Below are positions 37,959 through 49,064 of a stretch of DNA of 64,000 nucleotides, piece by piece. Position 1 is the first letter of the stretch, and every line of letters begins with the position of its first letter. The DNA is from Acinetobacter amyesii. GTDB taxonomy: Bacteria > Pseudomonadota > Gammaproteobacteria > Pseudomonadales > Moraxellaceae. The stretch covers positions 1 through 64,000 of the forward strand of contig NZ_MVKX01000005.1 in the NCBI RefSeq assembly GCF_002018365.1, written 5' to 3'. The position numbers and the translations under genes were made by a program. The notes beneath the pieces were generated by a model. The model was not told the DNA's origin. It ran no database searches and saw nothing but the letters and a program-made list of their open reading frames with translations.

Positions 37959-38888
37959 TTATGAGGCTTCTTGGTATACACGTCCGCCCGGTAATTGACT
38001 GAAATACAATTTTAATGCATCTAGGCAACGATGAATCTTGGTAGGCTGTTGATCACGTTTAGACATCACAGCATATAGAGTGAATGATGGTAAGCGCCAT
38101 TCTGGTAAAACTTCAACAAGAGAACCGTTTAATAAGTCTTTTTGCGTATCTAGATATAATATTCTTGCAATGCCATGTCCTTGTTGGCACATTGCTTTTG
38201 CAGCAAATACATTATTTGTTGTAAATCGGGAATGCACATCCAATGCAACCTGCTCTTTCGTCACTGCATTTTCAAATGCAAAATGCTGAAAGTTTTTAAC
38301 CAAATTTATTTGAACCATATCATGATTTTGTAAATCTTCTGGTCGTGTAATTAAACTGGTTTGGTTGATATAGCTTGGTGCAGCAACGAGAACTTGTTCA
38401 ACATGTGCCAATGGCACCACATGAAACTGTTGATCATCAATTTTTGAACTCATTCGTAGCGCAATATCAATGCGTCCATCAATTAAGTCGATATATTGAT
38501 TATCTGCTTCTAGATGAACGGATAAACCACGATGTGCTGACATCCAATGTGACAATGCAGGAATCACATGATTCGCACAAAGTTCTGGTGTCGATGCAAT
38601 ACGTAATTCACCGACTAAGTCGTCACGAAGTTCATTGATACGAATTTTGCCGCGCTCTGCGGCAGATAGCATCTCTTGGCAACTATGAAAAAAAGCTTGT
38701 CCAGCTTCTGTCAAACTTAACTTACGTGTTGAACGATGTAAAAGAATGACTTCCATATCCTGCTCTAGTGAGCGGATTTGCTGACTCACGGCACTCGTGG
38801 TAATACCTAACTCACGAGCAGCGCCGCTAAACGAATTTTTTTCCACAACGCAAGCAAAGACACCCATTGCTCGAAGTTGATCTAACAT
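37959..38888 (-). CDS. LysR-family regulator (CrgA-like group)
   Basis: 309 residues. The helix-turn-helix is FSGAARELGITTSAVSQQIR (20-39), followed by a type-2 periplasmic-binding effector domain beginning at LVGELRIASTPE near 91. The first lines resemble the large CrgA/YafC group of LysR proteins. Target and inducer are unknown; the neighbours (argD, nlpD) give no clear pathway. Confidence 0.88.
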   Translation of the reverse strand: MLDQLRAMGVFACVVEKNSFSGAARELGITTSAVSQQIRSLEQDMEVILLHRSTRKLSLTEAGQAFFHSCQEMLSAAERGKIRINELRDDLVGELRIASTPELCANHVIPALSHWMSAHRGLSVHLEADNQYIDLIDGRIDIALRMSSKIDDQQFHVVPLAHVEQVLVAAPSYINQTSLITRPEDLQNHDMVQINLVKNFQHFAFENAVTKEQVALDVHSRFTTNNVFAAKAMCQQGHGIARILYLDTQKDLLNGSLVEVLPEWRLPSFTLYAVMSKRDQQPTKIHRCLDALKLYFSQLPGGRVYQEAS

Positions 38889-38980
38889 AAATTTCCCTCA
38901 TAAACTTATGAGAAGCTTCATCTTTCGATAAAAGCAACTCATTGTATTATACGGGGATATTTTGCTTTTGCATTATATAT

Positions 38981-39811
38981 TTAATTATTTGGTAAAACTG
39001 CAGTTGGATTGATTGGTTTACCATCTAAACGTACCTGAAACTCAAGCATCGTACGGTTTGTACCCGAGGAGCCCATCTCACCAATTTGCTGCCCTGCTTT
39101 CACAGTATCACCACTTTTGACATTCATTTTACTGTTATGTGCATAAGCGGTGATATAGCCATTAATGTGCTTCACCAAAATTAAATTGCCGTACTCTTTA
39201 AGGCCATCAGCGGCATAAACCACTTGACCATCTGCTGCTGCAAAAATAGCGTCACCGGTATTGCCTGCGTAACGTGTTCCTTTCACATTCGATGCCAAGT
39301 TATAACCTTGCAATACCGTAGGACGCGATACTGGACTCACCCATCGTAAACTAGATGAACTGACCACAGGTGTTGGTACGGTGGTTCGAGTAACTGTCGA
39401 TGGTATGGTTGAAGCTTGCGTCACGGGCGCTGTTTGCGTTGGCATAGCAATCGTTTGGCGTTGAATTGGTGCCGCTTGGGTCATGGCTTGCGTAGACGTT
39501 GTACGACGTGAGCCACCATTTTTAAGGCGAATGGATTGTCCAACATAGATGCGATAAGGTTGCGAAATATCATTCATTTCTGCAATGCTGACATAGCTCA
39601 AACCATAGCGAGCGGCAATGCCACTTAAAGTATCTCCCGAACGAACTGTATAATAATCCGGAGCAGTCGCATAACGGGTCGCATTATTAATTTGTGGTTT
39701 TGACGCACAGCCAGTCATGACCAAAGTCGTAACAACCGCAGCAGATAAAACAAGGGTCTTAAATAATGCTGCAGGAGCGGCAATAACGCGATATTGTGAC
39801 ACCAGGGACAT
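38981..39811 (-). CDS. nlpD: NlpD-like lipoprotein: LysM plus degenerate LytM domain
   Basis: 276 residues from ATG 39811, chosen because GAGGA lies five bases upstream. The lipobox is in TTLVMTGCAS, so it is anchored in the outer membrane. A LysM domain (YTVRSGDTLSGIAARYG) binds peptidoglycan, a Thr/Pro-rich linker follows, then a C-terminal LytM (M23-like) domain. The M23 zinc ligands are not preserved, as in NlpD and EnvC, which activate amidases in cell division rather than cut the wall. It lies downstream of surE, the classic pairing. Confidence 0.85.
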   Translation of the reverse strand: MSLVSQYRVIAAPAALFKTLVLSAAVVTTLVMTGCASKPQINNATRYATAPDYYTVRSGDTLSGIAARYGLSYVSIAEMNDISQPYRIYVGQSIRLKNGGSRRTTSTQAMTQAAPIQRQTIAMPTQTAPVTQASTIPSTVTRTTVPTPVVSSSSLRWVSPVSRPTVLQGYNLASNVKGTRYAGNTGDAIFAAADGQVVYAADGLKEYGNLILVKHINGYITAYAHNSKMNVKSGDTVKAGQQIGEMGSSGTNRTMLEFQVRLDGKPINPTAVLPNN

Positions 39812-39925
39812 CATCTTCCTCACTAATAATTCAAATATAGTCATTATGAATGGGCTAAGATTAGCAAAAATCCACTCTAAAAAAGTTGCGGCATAACCAT
39901 TTTCACAAAGTTATAACATTAATAC

Positions 39926-40699
39926 TTAAGATTTAGATAACTCTGAGTGCAAGTTATTCAAAATCTCATAGTTTGTAGCATCCATTTGTATAGGCGTTAC
40001 ACTGACATAACCATTTGCAACTGCAAAGAAGTCTGATTCGATATGCGTTAAGCCTTTTTTAGGCTCTGCCACAGCCTCACCTGCCAAGCCAATCCAATAG
40101 ACTTGACGACCACGCGGGTCTACATGACTGGTAATCGGTTTGGACTGTAAACGTCGCCCTTGATAAGTCACTTTAGTGCCTTGAAGTTCAGCGACATCTG
40201 GAATATTGATATTAAAAATATGTCGTGCAGGTAGCGCAGGTAAACCATTGGCAATAAAGTCATGCACCCATTGTGCAGCTACGGCATAATCTTCAGGGTT
40301 GTTATAACTACGCACATTCGGCCCAGCCAAAGACACGGCTAGCGCAGGTTGTTTCATTAAACGACCTTCAAATGCAGCACCCACTGTCCCTGAATAAAGC
40401 ACATCATCACCCAGATTTGCGCCGCTATTGATTCCACTCACCACCAGATCAAATTCAAAATCGAACAGACCATTCATTGATAAATACACACAGTCCGCAG
40501 GTGTGCCATTTACCGCCCACATATTTGGTGCAATTTCGACAGGTCGTAATGGTCGATCTAAAGTCAGTGCACTTGAAAAACCACTGCGTTCACTTTCAGG
40601 CGCAACAATCACCACACGACCGAGAGGACGCAATGCATGTGCTAAAGCTTGGATACCGGGAGCAAAAACGCCATCATCATTGGCAATTAATATATTCAC
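39926..40699 (-). CDS. surE: 5'/3'-nucleotidase SurE
   Basis: 257 residues, normal for SurE. The metal site is the N-terminal NDDG (7-10) of [15 protein letters not shown], with [20 protein letters not shown] near 86-105 completing the fold. It dephosphorylates nucleoside monophosphates. nlpD follows on the same strand after about 115 bases, so the two may be co-transcribed. No pcm gene lies between them, unlike in E. coli. Confidence 0.95.
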   Translation of the reverse strand: MNILIANDDGVFAPGIQALAHALRPLGRVVIVAPESERSGFSSALTLDRPLRPVEIAPNMWAVNGTPADCVYLSMNGLFDFEFDLVVSGINSGANLGDDVLYSGTVGAAFEGRLMKQPALAVSLAGPNVRSYNNPEDYAVAAQWVHDFIANGLPALPARHIFNINIPDVAELQGTKVTYQGRRLQSKPITSHVDPRGRQVYWIGLAGEAVAEPKKGLTHIESDFFAVANGYVSVTPIQMDATNYEILNNLHSELSKS

Positions 40700-40815
40700 A
40701 ACTAAATTTCCATTACTAAAAAATTAAAAATGACTCGCAAGAACATTTTATTGAAATATATGAATAATTATATATATTTACATTTCAACATCCAGCATAA
40801 ATGTGTGTGTACAAA

Positions 40816-41190
40816 ATGAATAAAACCGTAGCACTTCGTGGTTTATTGGGCTTTGCTCTAGCAGCTTGCATGACTCAAACTGTGGTCGCAGACAATGACT
40901 TCACTCAAGAAGAAGCCAATACCATCGTAAAAGAAGATATTGCATCTGCACAAGTCATGTTAGAAGTATGCCCTGCGATTATTGGTCAAAATGCAAAATT
41001 TGATGCCAACATTCAAGCACTCACTAAAACATATCTTGCTGATTATTCTGACAAATCAATGACTTTAGAAAAACTACAGTCTGACAGCGAATATAAATCA
41101 GTTCTTGAAGAAGCACGTCAAGCTGCTAAAGAAACTGATAAAGCTGAACAAAAATCAGTTTGTGATGACGTTTTAAGTTATGAAGGTTAA
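40816..41190 (+). CDS. Small periplasmic protein, paralogue 1 of tandem pair
   Basis: 124 residues from ATG 40816; a frame open to 40801 adds MCVYK. The signal peptide is MNKTVALRGLLGFALAACMT with cleavage near VVA|DN. The mature protein is helical and acidic with two cysteines, one in EVCPAII and one in KSVCDDVLSY near the end. Length and spacing match the next gene (EVCPKLV, GAICKELTAY), so the two are tandem duplicates. I do not recognise a characterised function. Confidence 0.7.
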   Translation: MNKTVALRGLLGFALAACMTQTVVADNDFTQEEANTIVKEDIASAQVMLEVCPAIIGQNAKFDANIQALTKTYLADYSDKSMTLEKLQSDSEYKSVLEEARQAAKETDKAEQKSVCDDVLSYEG

Positions 41191-41251
41191 TTGATCAATC
41201 TGATTTGGACGCCCTCTGAATAGGTTAGTCCTAATTGCATCAAACCTGCCC

Positions 41252-41287
41252 AAAAAAGGATGACGCTTTATAGCCTCATCCTTTTTT
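41252..41287. terminator. Terminator between the two paralogues
   Basis: 12-bp stem AAAAAAGGATGA/TCATCCTTTTTT with a 12-base loop. The two paralogues are therefore separate transcripts. Confidence 0.88.
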
Positions 41288-41418
41288 CTTTCACAATGTA
41301 TTGATTTCTAAACAGCTTCAATACAATTTTCTACTGATCTCTACCCAAAATATGATTAAGCTAGGCAAATAAATTTTAGCTATTTGATATCTTCTAAGTT
41401 ATTTCACAGGTTATTTAA

Positions 41419-41805
41419 ATGAAAAACTCTTTTGTAAAATCTCTTTGTGCCCTTAGCCTTTCTGCTTTTGCGTTCACCACCATGTCTGCACATGCCGCAG
41501 ATGAAAAAATTGAAGTGACACCTACACCTCAAGTGACCAGTCAAGAACTTGCAGCTATTTATGTACTTTCTGAAGTTTGTCCAAAACTGGTGAATGACAA
41601 AGATCAACCAAAGTTTGAAGCAGGTTATGCAAAATTAGCCAAAGAATATATGCCGAATGAAAAGAACCCTGTAAATGCCTTACAACAGCTCAGCAAACAA
41701 AAAAGTTTTAAAGAAGCTTTAAAAGAAGCGCAGTCTGATGCGAAGAAAGCTGGCGACAAGAAAAATGGTGCGATTTGCAAAGAATTGACTGCTTACAGCA
41801 AATAA
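41419..41805 (+). CDS. Small periplasmic protein, paralogue 2 of tandem pair
   Basis: 128 residues. The signal peptide is MKNSFVKSLCALSLSAFAFT with cleavage at AHA|AD. The mature part is lysine-rich where paralogue 1 is acidic. It shares the EVCP cysteine, the LQxLxxxxxFKxAL-like helix before the C terminus and the final Cys-x-x-x-x-x-Tyr. It has a separate terminator (41859-41890). The conserved pair of cysteines could form one disulfide holding a small helical bundle. Function unknown. Confidence 0.7.
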   Translation: MKNSFVKSLCALSLSAFAFTTMSAHAADEKIEVTPTPQVTSQELAAIYVLSEVCPKLVNDKDQPKFEAGYAKLAKEYMPNEKNPVNALQQLSKQKSFKEALKEAQSDAKKAGDKKNGAICKELTAYSK

Positions 41806-41858
41806 TACCAATTGGTTACAATACTTTTAAAATAAGCGCTTGCACCCCATAGCAGTCC

Positions 41859-41890
41859 GCCTAGCTTTGTCCTAAAATGCTAGGCTCTTT
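41859..41890 (+). terminator. Terminator after paralogue 2
   Basis: Perfect 7-bp stem GCCTAGC/GCTAGGC with a 13-base loop and a weak TCTTTG tail. It lies just upstream of the carboxypeptidase gene. Confidence 0.6.
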
Positions 41891-41923
41891 GTGCTTATAC
41901 CTAAGTTATTGGAACCACCCAGA

Positions 41924-43072
41924 ATGACCCGAAAAACCGCCCTTGCCGCATTGCTACTAGCACCTAGCTTCTCTTTTGCGGCAACCGTCTTATCTGCACC
42001 TCCAGAATTGAATAATAAATCTTATGTGCTGATGGACTATGAGACAGGGCAAATCCTTGCTTCTAAAAATGAAAACGAAAAATTAGCTCCTGCTTCAATG
42101 ACAAAAATGATGACCAGTTACATCATTGAACAAAAGTTATTAAGCGGTGAACTAACTGAAAATGAAAAAGTACGTATGAATGAGTCGGCTTGGTGTCGCG
42201 GTAGCAGCACTGAGTCTTGTATGTACGTTCCGCTCAACGGCACTGCAACTGCGTTAGAAATGTTACGCGGTATTATCATTCAGTCGGGTAATGATGCTTC
42301 TAAAGCTATGGCAGAACATATTGCCGGCAATGAAGGCACCTTTGCCCACATGATGAACCAAGAAGCAAAACGTATTGGCATGGTGAATACTCAATTCATC
42401 AATGCGACAGGTATGCCAGCTGAAGGTCATTTTTCGACTGCTAAAGATATGGCGACTCTTGCGCAACATATCATTCATGACAGTTCAAAATACTATCCGA
42501 TCTATTCTGAAAAAGAATTTGCATTTAACGGCATTAAACAAGGCAACCGTAATGCCCTGCTTTATACTGACCCAAGTGTAGATGGCCTGAAAACTGGTCA
42601 TACTGAAGAAGCGGGCTATTGCTTAACAACTTCAGCTAAACGTGGTCCATTACGCTTAATTTCAGTAATCTTTGGTGCGCCAAGCATGAATGAGCGTGCA
42701 TCTCAAACACGTGAAATTTTAGCTTGGGGTTATGCAAACTTTGAAACTGTAAAAGTTCAACCTGCTAAACAAGTACTTGCAAAAGCAAAAGTTTGGTACG
42801 GTAAAGACAATGAAGTTCAAGTTGGCCTAGCTGAAAACTTTAACGTGACAATGCCTAAAGGCGAAGCGAACGCCATTAAAACTCAATTGGTTGTTCAACC
42901 TAAATTGACTGCTCCTTTAAAACAAGGTCAAGTGGTTGGTAAATACGTTGCAACACTTAATGGCAAAGTCATTGCTGAAAAACCGCTTGTTGCTCTACAA
43001 AATGTAGAAGAAGCTGGTTTCTTTGCAAAAATGATTGATCACATCAAACAATTCTTTAGCAACTTATTCTAA
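41924..43072 (+). CDS. dacC: D-alanyl-D-alanine carboxypeptidase, PBP5/6 family
   Basis: 382 residues from ATG 41924, which starts a clean signal peptide (TRKTALAALLLAPSFSFA); a frame open to 41891 adds 11 residues. Catalytic motifs are Ser58-x-x-Lys61 (ASMTK), Ser121-Gly-Asn123 and Lys223-Thr-Gly (LKTGHT), all complete. A PBP5-C beta domain follows from about 265, and a C-terminal amphipathic helix (AKMIDHIKQFFSNLF) anchors it to the inner membrane. It trims pentapeptide side chains of peptidoglycan. The dacA/dacC name choice is uncertain. Confidence 0.9.
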   Translation: MTRKTALAALLLAPSFSFAATVLSAPPELNNKSYVLMDYETGQILASKNENEKLAPASMTKMMTSYIIEQKLLSGELTENEKVRMNESAWCRGSSTESCMYVPLNGTATALEMLRGIIIQSGNDASKAMAEHIAGNEGTFAHMMNQEAKRIGMVNTQFINATGMPAEGHFSTAKDMATLAQHIIHDSSKYYPIYSEKEFAFNGIKQGNRNALLYTDPSVDGLKTGHTEEAGYCLTTSAKRGPLRLISVIFGAPSMNERASQTREILAWGYANFETVKVQPAKQVLAKAKVWYGKDNEVQVGLAENFNVTMPKGEANAIKTQLVVQPKLTAPLKQGQVVGKYVATLNGKVIAEKPLVALQNVEEAGFFAKMIDHIKQFFSNLF

Positions 43073-43105
43073 GTTTGATGAAAACTCGATATTAAGACTA
43101 AAGTG

Positions 43106-43138
43106 AAAGCATCTAGATTTCGGTCTAGGTGCTTTTTT
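43106..43138 (+). terminator. Terminator after the carboxypeptidase gene
   Basis: Interrupted stem AAAGCA-CTAGA/TCTAG-TGCTTT, loop TTTCGG, then a run of T. Confidence 0.85.
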
Positions 43139-43175
43139 ATTTTATACTGCCTAAAAACCTGTAGATGACTTACCT

Positions 43176-43718
43176 ATGAGCCAAAACATCCGCCCTTATT
43201 TAAACACTGTTCCACATATTGCTGACTCTTGCTATATCGATGAAATGTCAGTGGTGATTGGCGATGTTGTATTGGCTGAAAATGTTTCAGTTTGGCCATT
43301 TGCTGTGATTCGTGGTGATGTAAACCACATTCGTATTGGTAAAAATTCTAATGTGCAAGATCACTCAATGTTGCATGTGAGTCATAAAAAAGCCGATAAG
43401 CCTGAAGGTTCTCCACTGATTATTGGTGAAGATGTGACGATTGGTCATCACGTGAAATTACATGGTTGTACGATTGGTAATCGTGTTTTAATCGGTATAG
43501 GTACGATTATTTTAGATGATGTAATTGTTGAAGATGATGTGATGATTGGTGCTGGTTCACTTGTTCCACCTAATAAAGTTTTGGAAAGTGGTTATTTATA
43601 TGTGGGCAGTCCAGTCAAAAAAGTGCGTCCACTGACGGATAAAGAAAAAGCATTCTTGCCTTATTCAGCACAGAATTATGTGAAAGTGTCGAATAATTAT
43701 CTTGATCAAAATAAATAA
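43176..43718 (+). CDS. Gamma-class carbonic anhydrase-like hexapeptide protein (YrdA-like)
   Basis: 180 residues, a left-handed beta-helix of hexapeptide repeats (VIGDVVLAENVSVWPFAVIR at 24-43). The metal histidines of the gamma-carbonic anhydrase fold are present in SMLHVSH near 67 and IGHHVKLHG near 88. YrdA/PaaY-like relatives are common; many have weak or thioesterase-like activity. It stands alone after a terminator. Carbonic anhydrase activity is plausible, not proven. Confidence 0.88.
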   Translation: MSQNIRPYLNTVPHIADSCYIDEMSVVIGDVVLAENVSVWPFAVIRGDVNHIRIGKNSNVQDHSMLHVSHKKADKPEGSPLIIGEDVTIGHHVKLHGCTIGNRVLIGIGTIILDDVIVEDDVMIGAGSLVPPNKVLESGYLYVGSPVKKVRPLTDKEKAFLPYSAQNYVKVSNNYLDQNK

Positions 43719-43806
43719 TATACGCATTCGTTTTTAGTTTTAACAGTTCCAGCTTATGTCTAAATGCTTCATTGACAGACAAATTCAAATACAGAGTAAC
43801 TCTTTA

Positions 43807-44349
43807 ATGTTGATTAAACCTTATACTTTATTCATTACTAGAATATTTTTTGCAGGCGTAATTTTAACCTCTACAACTGCTTTTGCGAATTCAACGCAGT
43901 GTAAAGATGATTATGAAAAAATCATTGCCAAAGAAATTAAAGATATCGGCACAGCCTTGAATAAGGGTAATTATGCATTAGTCACCGAAAAAACAGATTC
44001 ATCTATTATCAATTATGCAGGCGGTAAAGAGAAATATAATGCAATATTAGAACTTGCTGCAAACTCCTTTAAACAAAATAAAATATATGTCTCTCAAGTT
44101 GACACTCATCCTCCAAAACAAAGTTATATCATTGGTAGAAATGAGTTTTGTGCCGTACCTAAACAAGTCACGATTTCTATGAATGGCCGAAAAATTACAG
44201 GTGATCTTTCCTTCATGCTTGCAGTACGTCCAATTGAAAGTAAGGAGTGGAAATACATTGATGGTGCGGGTCTTCAAAAGAATCCTGATATGATTTACAC
44301 ATTATTCCCAGATTTGCCTCGAGATAGTAAAATTCCCTTCATAGAATAA
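43807..44349 (+). CDS. Secreted protein of unknown function
   Basis: 180 residues from ATG 43807; the frame is open to 43756. The signal peptide spans LIKPYTLFITRIFFAGVILT, with cleavage after AFA. The mature part has cysteines in TQCKDDYEK and NEFCAVPKQV and ends DLPRDSKIPFIE. No known family recognised. The Ile/Lys/Asn-rich composition is more AT-biased than neighbouring housekeeping genes. It ends just before a long AT-rich inverted repeat. Confidence 0.65.
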   Translation: MLIKPYTLFITRIFFAGVILTSTTAFANSTQCKDDYEKIIAKEIKDIGTALNKGNYALVTEKTDSSIINYAGGKEKYNAILELAANSFKQNKIYVSQVDTHPPKQSYIIGRNEFCAVPKQVTISMNGRKITGDLSFMLAVRPIESKEWKYIDGAGLQKNPDMIYTLFPDLPRDSKIPFIE

Positions 44350-44359
44350 AGATTTTAAT

Positions 44360-44413
44360 ATTTAACATTACTGCTTTTTAAAGCAAGTATTTTAAAAAGC
44401 TGTAATGTTAAAT
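44360..44413. repeat. 54-base AT-rich inverted repeat
   Basis: Arms ATTTAACATTAC (44360-44371) and GTAATGTTAAAT (44402-44413) are perfect; after one T-T mismatch the inner GCTTTTTAAA/TTTAAAAAGC pairs for 10 bp around an 8-base loop. It could act as a weak bidirectional terminator or be a small mobile-element remnant. Confidence 0.8.
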
Positions 44414-44593
44414 CTATAACAATTCGGTCAGTACTGGGCTAAAACTATAATTTCACTAAATAATTAAACAATACACTTTTATTTATTTAACAATTTTTCT
44501 TACTATAAACAAAAGAAATTAAGAAAAAAATCAATCATAGCCACCGCTCCCTAAATTTTGTAGAATAGCGTTTTTACCCCATGGTGCTTTTCT

Positions 44594-45079
44594 ATGACCG
44601 CTTGGACTGCTCACGTCACTGTTGCGACAGTCGTTGAAAAAGACGGAAAATTCCTATTTGTTGAAGAACATACAGAAGGTGTGACCCATACTGTATTTAA
44701 TCAACCTGCAGGTCATGTCGAAGCTGGCGAAACCATCATTGAAGCAGCCATTCGAGAAACCATGGAAGAAACAGGTCACGATGTAGAAATCACGAACCTT
44801 CTAGGCATGTATACTTATACTCCCCCGATGTTCCCTGATCGTACTTATTTCCGTTTCTGTTTCTTAGCTAAAGACATTCAGCACCATGCCGATGCACAAT
44901 TAGACACAGGTATTGTCGGTGCAGTATGGATGACGCTTGATGAACTCATTGAGTCTGCCCGTGCGCGCAGTCCATTAGTCATCAAAGCTGTGCAAGATGC
45001 TCTTTCAGGTCAAAAATTTCCTTTATCGCTCATTTACGAGCACCAAAATTCTCCCTTAATTTCAAATTTGGATGCTTAA
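44594..45079 (+). CDS. nudJ: Nudix hydrolase, NudJ-like phosphatase
   Basis: 161 residues. The Nudix box runs from Gly40 to about 62 ([20 protein letters not shown] then TG), with all catalytic glutamates. E. coli NudJ hydrolyses thiamine pyrophosphate and nucleoside di- and triphosphates. It heads the nudJ-mnmA-hflD-purB order seen in E. coli, and its stop overlaps the mnmA start, so the genes are coupled. Confidence 0.88.
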   Translation: MTAWTAHVTVATVVEKDGKFLFVEEHTEGVTHTVFNQPAGHVEAGETIIEAAIRETMEETGHDVEITNLLGMYTYTPPMFPDRTYFRFCFLAKDIQHHADAQLDTGIVGAVWMTLDELIESARARSPLVIKAVQDALSGQKFPLSLIYEHQNSPLISNLDA

Positions 45080-46220
45080 TCCTATGCAACAACGTGTCAT
45101 CGTCGGTATGTCTGGTGGTGTAGATTCTTCTGTATCTGCAGCACTTTTACTTCAACAAGGTTATCAAGTTGAAGGTCTTTTCATGAAAAACTGGGAAGAA
45201 GATGACGGCACGGAATACTGTACGGCAATGGAAGATCTTGCCGATGCTCAAGCCGTTTGTGACAAAATTGGTATCAAACTTCATACCGCAAACTTTGCGA
45301 TGGAATATTGGGACCGTGTCTTTGAGCATTTCTTAGAAGAATATGCCGCAGGTCGTACACCAAACCCAGATATTCTCTGCAACAAAGAAATTAAATTCCG
45401 TGCATTTCTCGACCATGCTGTCAACTTAGGCGCTGACTTTATTGCGACAGGCCACTATTGCCGCCGTGGTGAAACGCTAAAAAATTCACGTGGTGAAGAG
45501 TATGCTCCTCTACTACGTGGTCTAGACAACAACAAAGACCAAACCTATTTCCTACATGCAGTGCATGGTCGTGAAATTAACAAAACATTATTCCCTGTGG
45601 GTGAAATTGAAAAACCTCAAGTGCGTAAAATCGCTGAAGAATTAGGTCTAATCACCGCGAAGAAAAAAGATTCAACAGGAATCTGCTTTATTGGTGAACG
45701 TCGATTTAATGACTTCTTAAAGCAATATTTACCTGCTCAACCCGGAAAAATCGTCCTAGATACGGGTAAAGAGGTTGGTGAACATCACGGCTTAATGTAC
45801 TATACGCTCGGCCAACGTGGTGGCATCGGTCTTGGTGGTCTAAAAGGTGCTGAAGAAGGCGCTTGGTTTGTACTGCATAAAGATATCGAAGGTAACCGCC
45901 TAATCGTTGGTCAAGGTCATGAACATCCACTCATGCAAAGCACCATTTTATGGTCTGAAGCGATTGATTGGGTGGCTGGTGAACAAGAGATTCCTCAATC
46001 AGGCTTCCGCTGCACAGCGAAAACTCGTTATCGTCAGCCTGACCAAGACTGTACAATATTTAAAGACCTTAGAGCACCAAATGGTGTGCGTGTCGAATTC
46101 GATGAGCCACAACGTGCTGTTACACCGGGTCAAAGTGTGGTGTTCTACACCGGTGAAGTTTGTTTAGGTGGCGGTGTGATTCATCATACCAATGCGCCTA
46201 AACCGGATTTTATTGAATAA
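45072..46220 (+). CDS. mnmA: tRNA-specific 2-thiouridylase MnmA
   Basis: 382 residues (378 if ATG 45084 is used). The PP-loop GMSGGVDSS (near 12) binds ATP. The catalytic cysteines lie in [12 protein letters not shown] near 103 and [12 protein letters not shown] near 200, and [19 protein letters not shown] is typical. It places sulfur at C2 of U34 in tRNA Lys, Glu and Gln. Its start overlaps the nudJ stop by eight bases. Confidence 0.96.
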   Translation: MLNPMQQRVIVGMSGGVDSSVSAALLLQQGYQVEGLFMKNWEEDDGTEYCTAMEDLADAQAVCDKIGIKLHTANFAMEYWDRVFEHFLEEYAAGRTPNPDILCNKEIKFRAFLDHAVNLGADFIATGHYCRRGETLKNSRGEEYAPLLRGLDNNKDQTYFLHAVHGREINKTLFPVGEIEKPQVRKIAEELGLITAKKKDSTGICFIGERRFNDFLKQYLPAQPGKIVLDTGKEVGEHHGLMYYTLGQRGGIGLGGLKGAEEGAWFVLHKDIEGNRLIVGQGHEHPLMQSTILWSEAIDWVAGEQEIPQSGFRCTAKTRYRQPDQDCTIFKDLRAPNGVRVEFDEPQRAVTPGQSVVFYTGEVCLGGGVIHHTNAPKPDFIE

Positions 46221-46232
46221 GGATTGTTTCGG

Positions 46233-46964
46233 ATGACAGAGTTACCGTTTCAACAGCCTCAGACTCTGAATACTCGCCAAAATCGTGCATTGGCGTTAGC
46301 TGCTGTATTTCAAGCAACACAGCTTACGCATATGACTGCATTGACTGGTCAACAGAGTATCGGGGAAAGCGGTAACTTTTATTTTGAACATCTCATTAAA
46401 GCCAGTTTAAATATCCGTCCTAAGTCTAATCAGTCTAGTCAGACGCTCGATTTTTTTAGTGGTTTGGCAGATATTTCGCTGGGTTTAAAGACTTTAGAAA
46501 GTAGCATTACTCAGCCCTTCAATACTTCTCCCAAATCTAGACTGCCTAAACTTGCCAATACCAAGCTACCCATGACGTATGCGATGGCATTATTGCAGTT
46601 AGAAAAGAAAGTCTATAGCAATCCTAAATTTGTAGAAATCATTGAACAATCCCAACAAAAAATTCTAAGACAGCTTTCTTTTTTCGATAATAATTATTTA
46701 CATCCAAGTATCATTGCCAATTTAGCGCAAACCTATATTGAAACTGCCGGCCAAATTAATCCACGTATTATGGTTCGTGGTAATGCCGAAGCATTTAAAG
46801 ACACCTCTCATACCAATCGCATTCGCGCCACCTTATTTACCGGCTTACAAATGGCACATTTATGGCGTCAGCTCGGTGGTAGCTCATGGGGTATGATTTT
46901 CAGTAAGCGCAAGCTACTACAAGATATTCAAGATCTTGCCCGTTTACAGTATCAGGTGGTTTAA
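46233..46964 (+). CDS. hflD: HflD family lysogenization/high-frequency protein homologue
   Basis: 243 residues from ATG 46233, with AAGGA nine bases upstream; a TTG at 46224 would add three residues. The start [20 protein letters not shown] and the C-terminal [20 protein letters not shown] match HflD, a helical membrane-associated protein which in E. coli influences lambda CII. Its native role is unclear. Position between mnmA and purB is the conserved gammaproteobacterial order and strongly supports the call. Confidence 0.9.
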   Translation: MTELPFQQPQTLNTRQNRALALAAVFQATQLTHMTALTGQQSIGESGNFYFEHLIKASLNIRPKSNQSSQTLDFFSGLADISLGLKTLESSITQPFNTSPKSRLPKLANTKLPMTYAMALLQLEKKVYSNPKFVEIIEQSQQKILRQLSFFDNNYLHPSIIANLAQTYIETAGQINPRIMVRGNAEAFKDTSHTNRIRATLFTGLQMAHLWRQLGGSSWGMIFSKRKLLQDIQDLARLQYQVV

Positions 46965-47011
46965 CTGATGCAGTACGGGCTTTTTGTTTTACGTTTAATT
47001 CCAAAATTTAA

Positions 47012-48409
<1,398 letters not shown>

Positions 48410-48436
48410 TTTCTAAAATCTAATTTTAGATAGATC

Positions 48437-48470
48437 AAAAAAAACGAGGCTTCATGCCTCGTTTTTTATT
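48437..48470 (+). terminator. Terminator after purB
   Basis: Stem ACGAGGC-TTCAT-GCCTCGT with eight A before and six T after. Confidence 0.92.
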
Positions 48471-48503
48471 TCCACCTATATACTCCTTCTCTCTTTGAGA
48501 TGA

Positions 48504-48583
48504 GGAGCATGCTCCGCAAGGAGATGAGACTATCCACCTCTCCCTTGCGAACTTAGAATATACTCTGAGGATTCTCATCTCCT
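48504..48583. repeat. Palindrome and 11-bp inverted repeat downstream of purB
   Basis: Perfect 12-base palindrome GGAGCATGCTCC (48504-48515) next to AGGAGATGAGA (48519-48529), which pairs with TCTCATCTCCT (48573-48583). GAGATGAGGAG just before the palindrome is a near copy of the left arm. No U-tract. This looks like a decayed dispersed repeat. Confidence 0.6.
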
Positions 48584-48612
48584 ATAAGTATAGAGAAAAT
48601 TTAGAAGTAATT

Positions 48613-48852
48613 TTATTCTGCAGGGCAATATTTCGCCCAATCATCTTTCATTCGTTGTAATTCACAGCCTGTTAAAACATCTGAGTAATAAACATAATAT
48701 GTGGCTTCAGGATATTGAATCTCATGGCGAAACATCATGCCGCGCAAAGACACAGAGAGCTCTTCTGGAAAATCATCTGTTAAATAAAGTTCTTCAAACT
48801 CATAGTTAAAATAACAATTTTGAGTCGCAATAAATGCATCAACAACGGCCAT
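48613..48852 (-). CDS. Short acidic protein, unrecognised
   Basis: 79 residues from ATG 48852, with GGAAG five bases upstream; a TTG start at 48864 would add four. The chain is acidic and aromatic (YFNYEFEELYLTDD, YYVYYSDVLTG) with two cysteines, in QNCYF and in KYCPAE at the end, plus one in GCEL. No signal peptide, membrane helix or known domain. It is convergent with purB. Confidence 0.6.
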   Translation of the reverse strand: MAVVDAFIATQNCYFNYEFEELYLTDDFPEELSVSLRGMMFRHEIQYPEATYYVYYSDVLTGCELQRMKDDWAKYCPAE

Positions 48853-49064
48853 AGTCACTTCCAAATATATATACTTCGATATACATCTGAGTTTAATACA
48901 ATCTTTTTGAAAATACTTATCCCTAGTAGCTAGCTGATGACATTTGAAAAATTAATGCACAAATTCTAGCGCCCTCGAACTAACACCTTTCATCACATTA
49001 TGGCTATACTTGCCGCGAATTATAACCACTGCACACCGATAAAAATTTTGAGCTTTGCCTTTTC

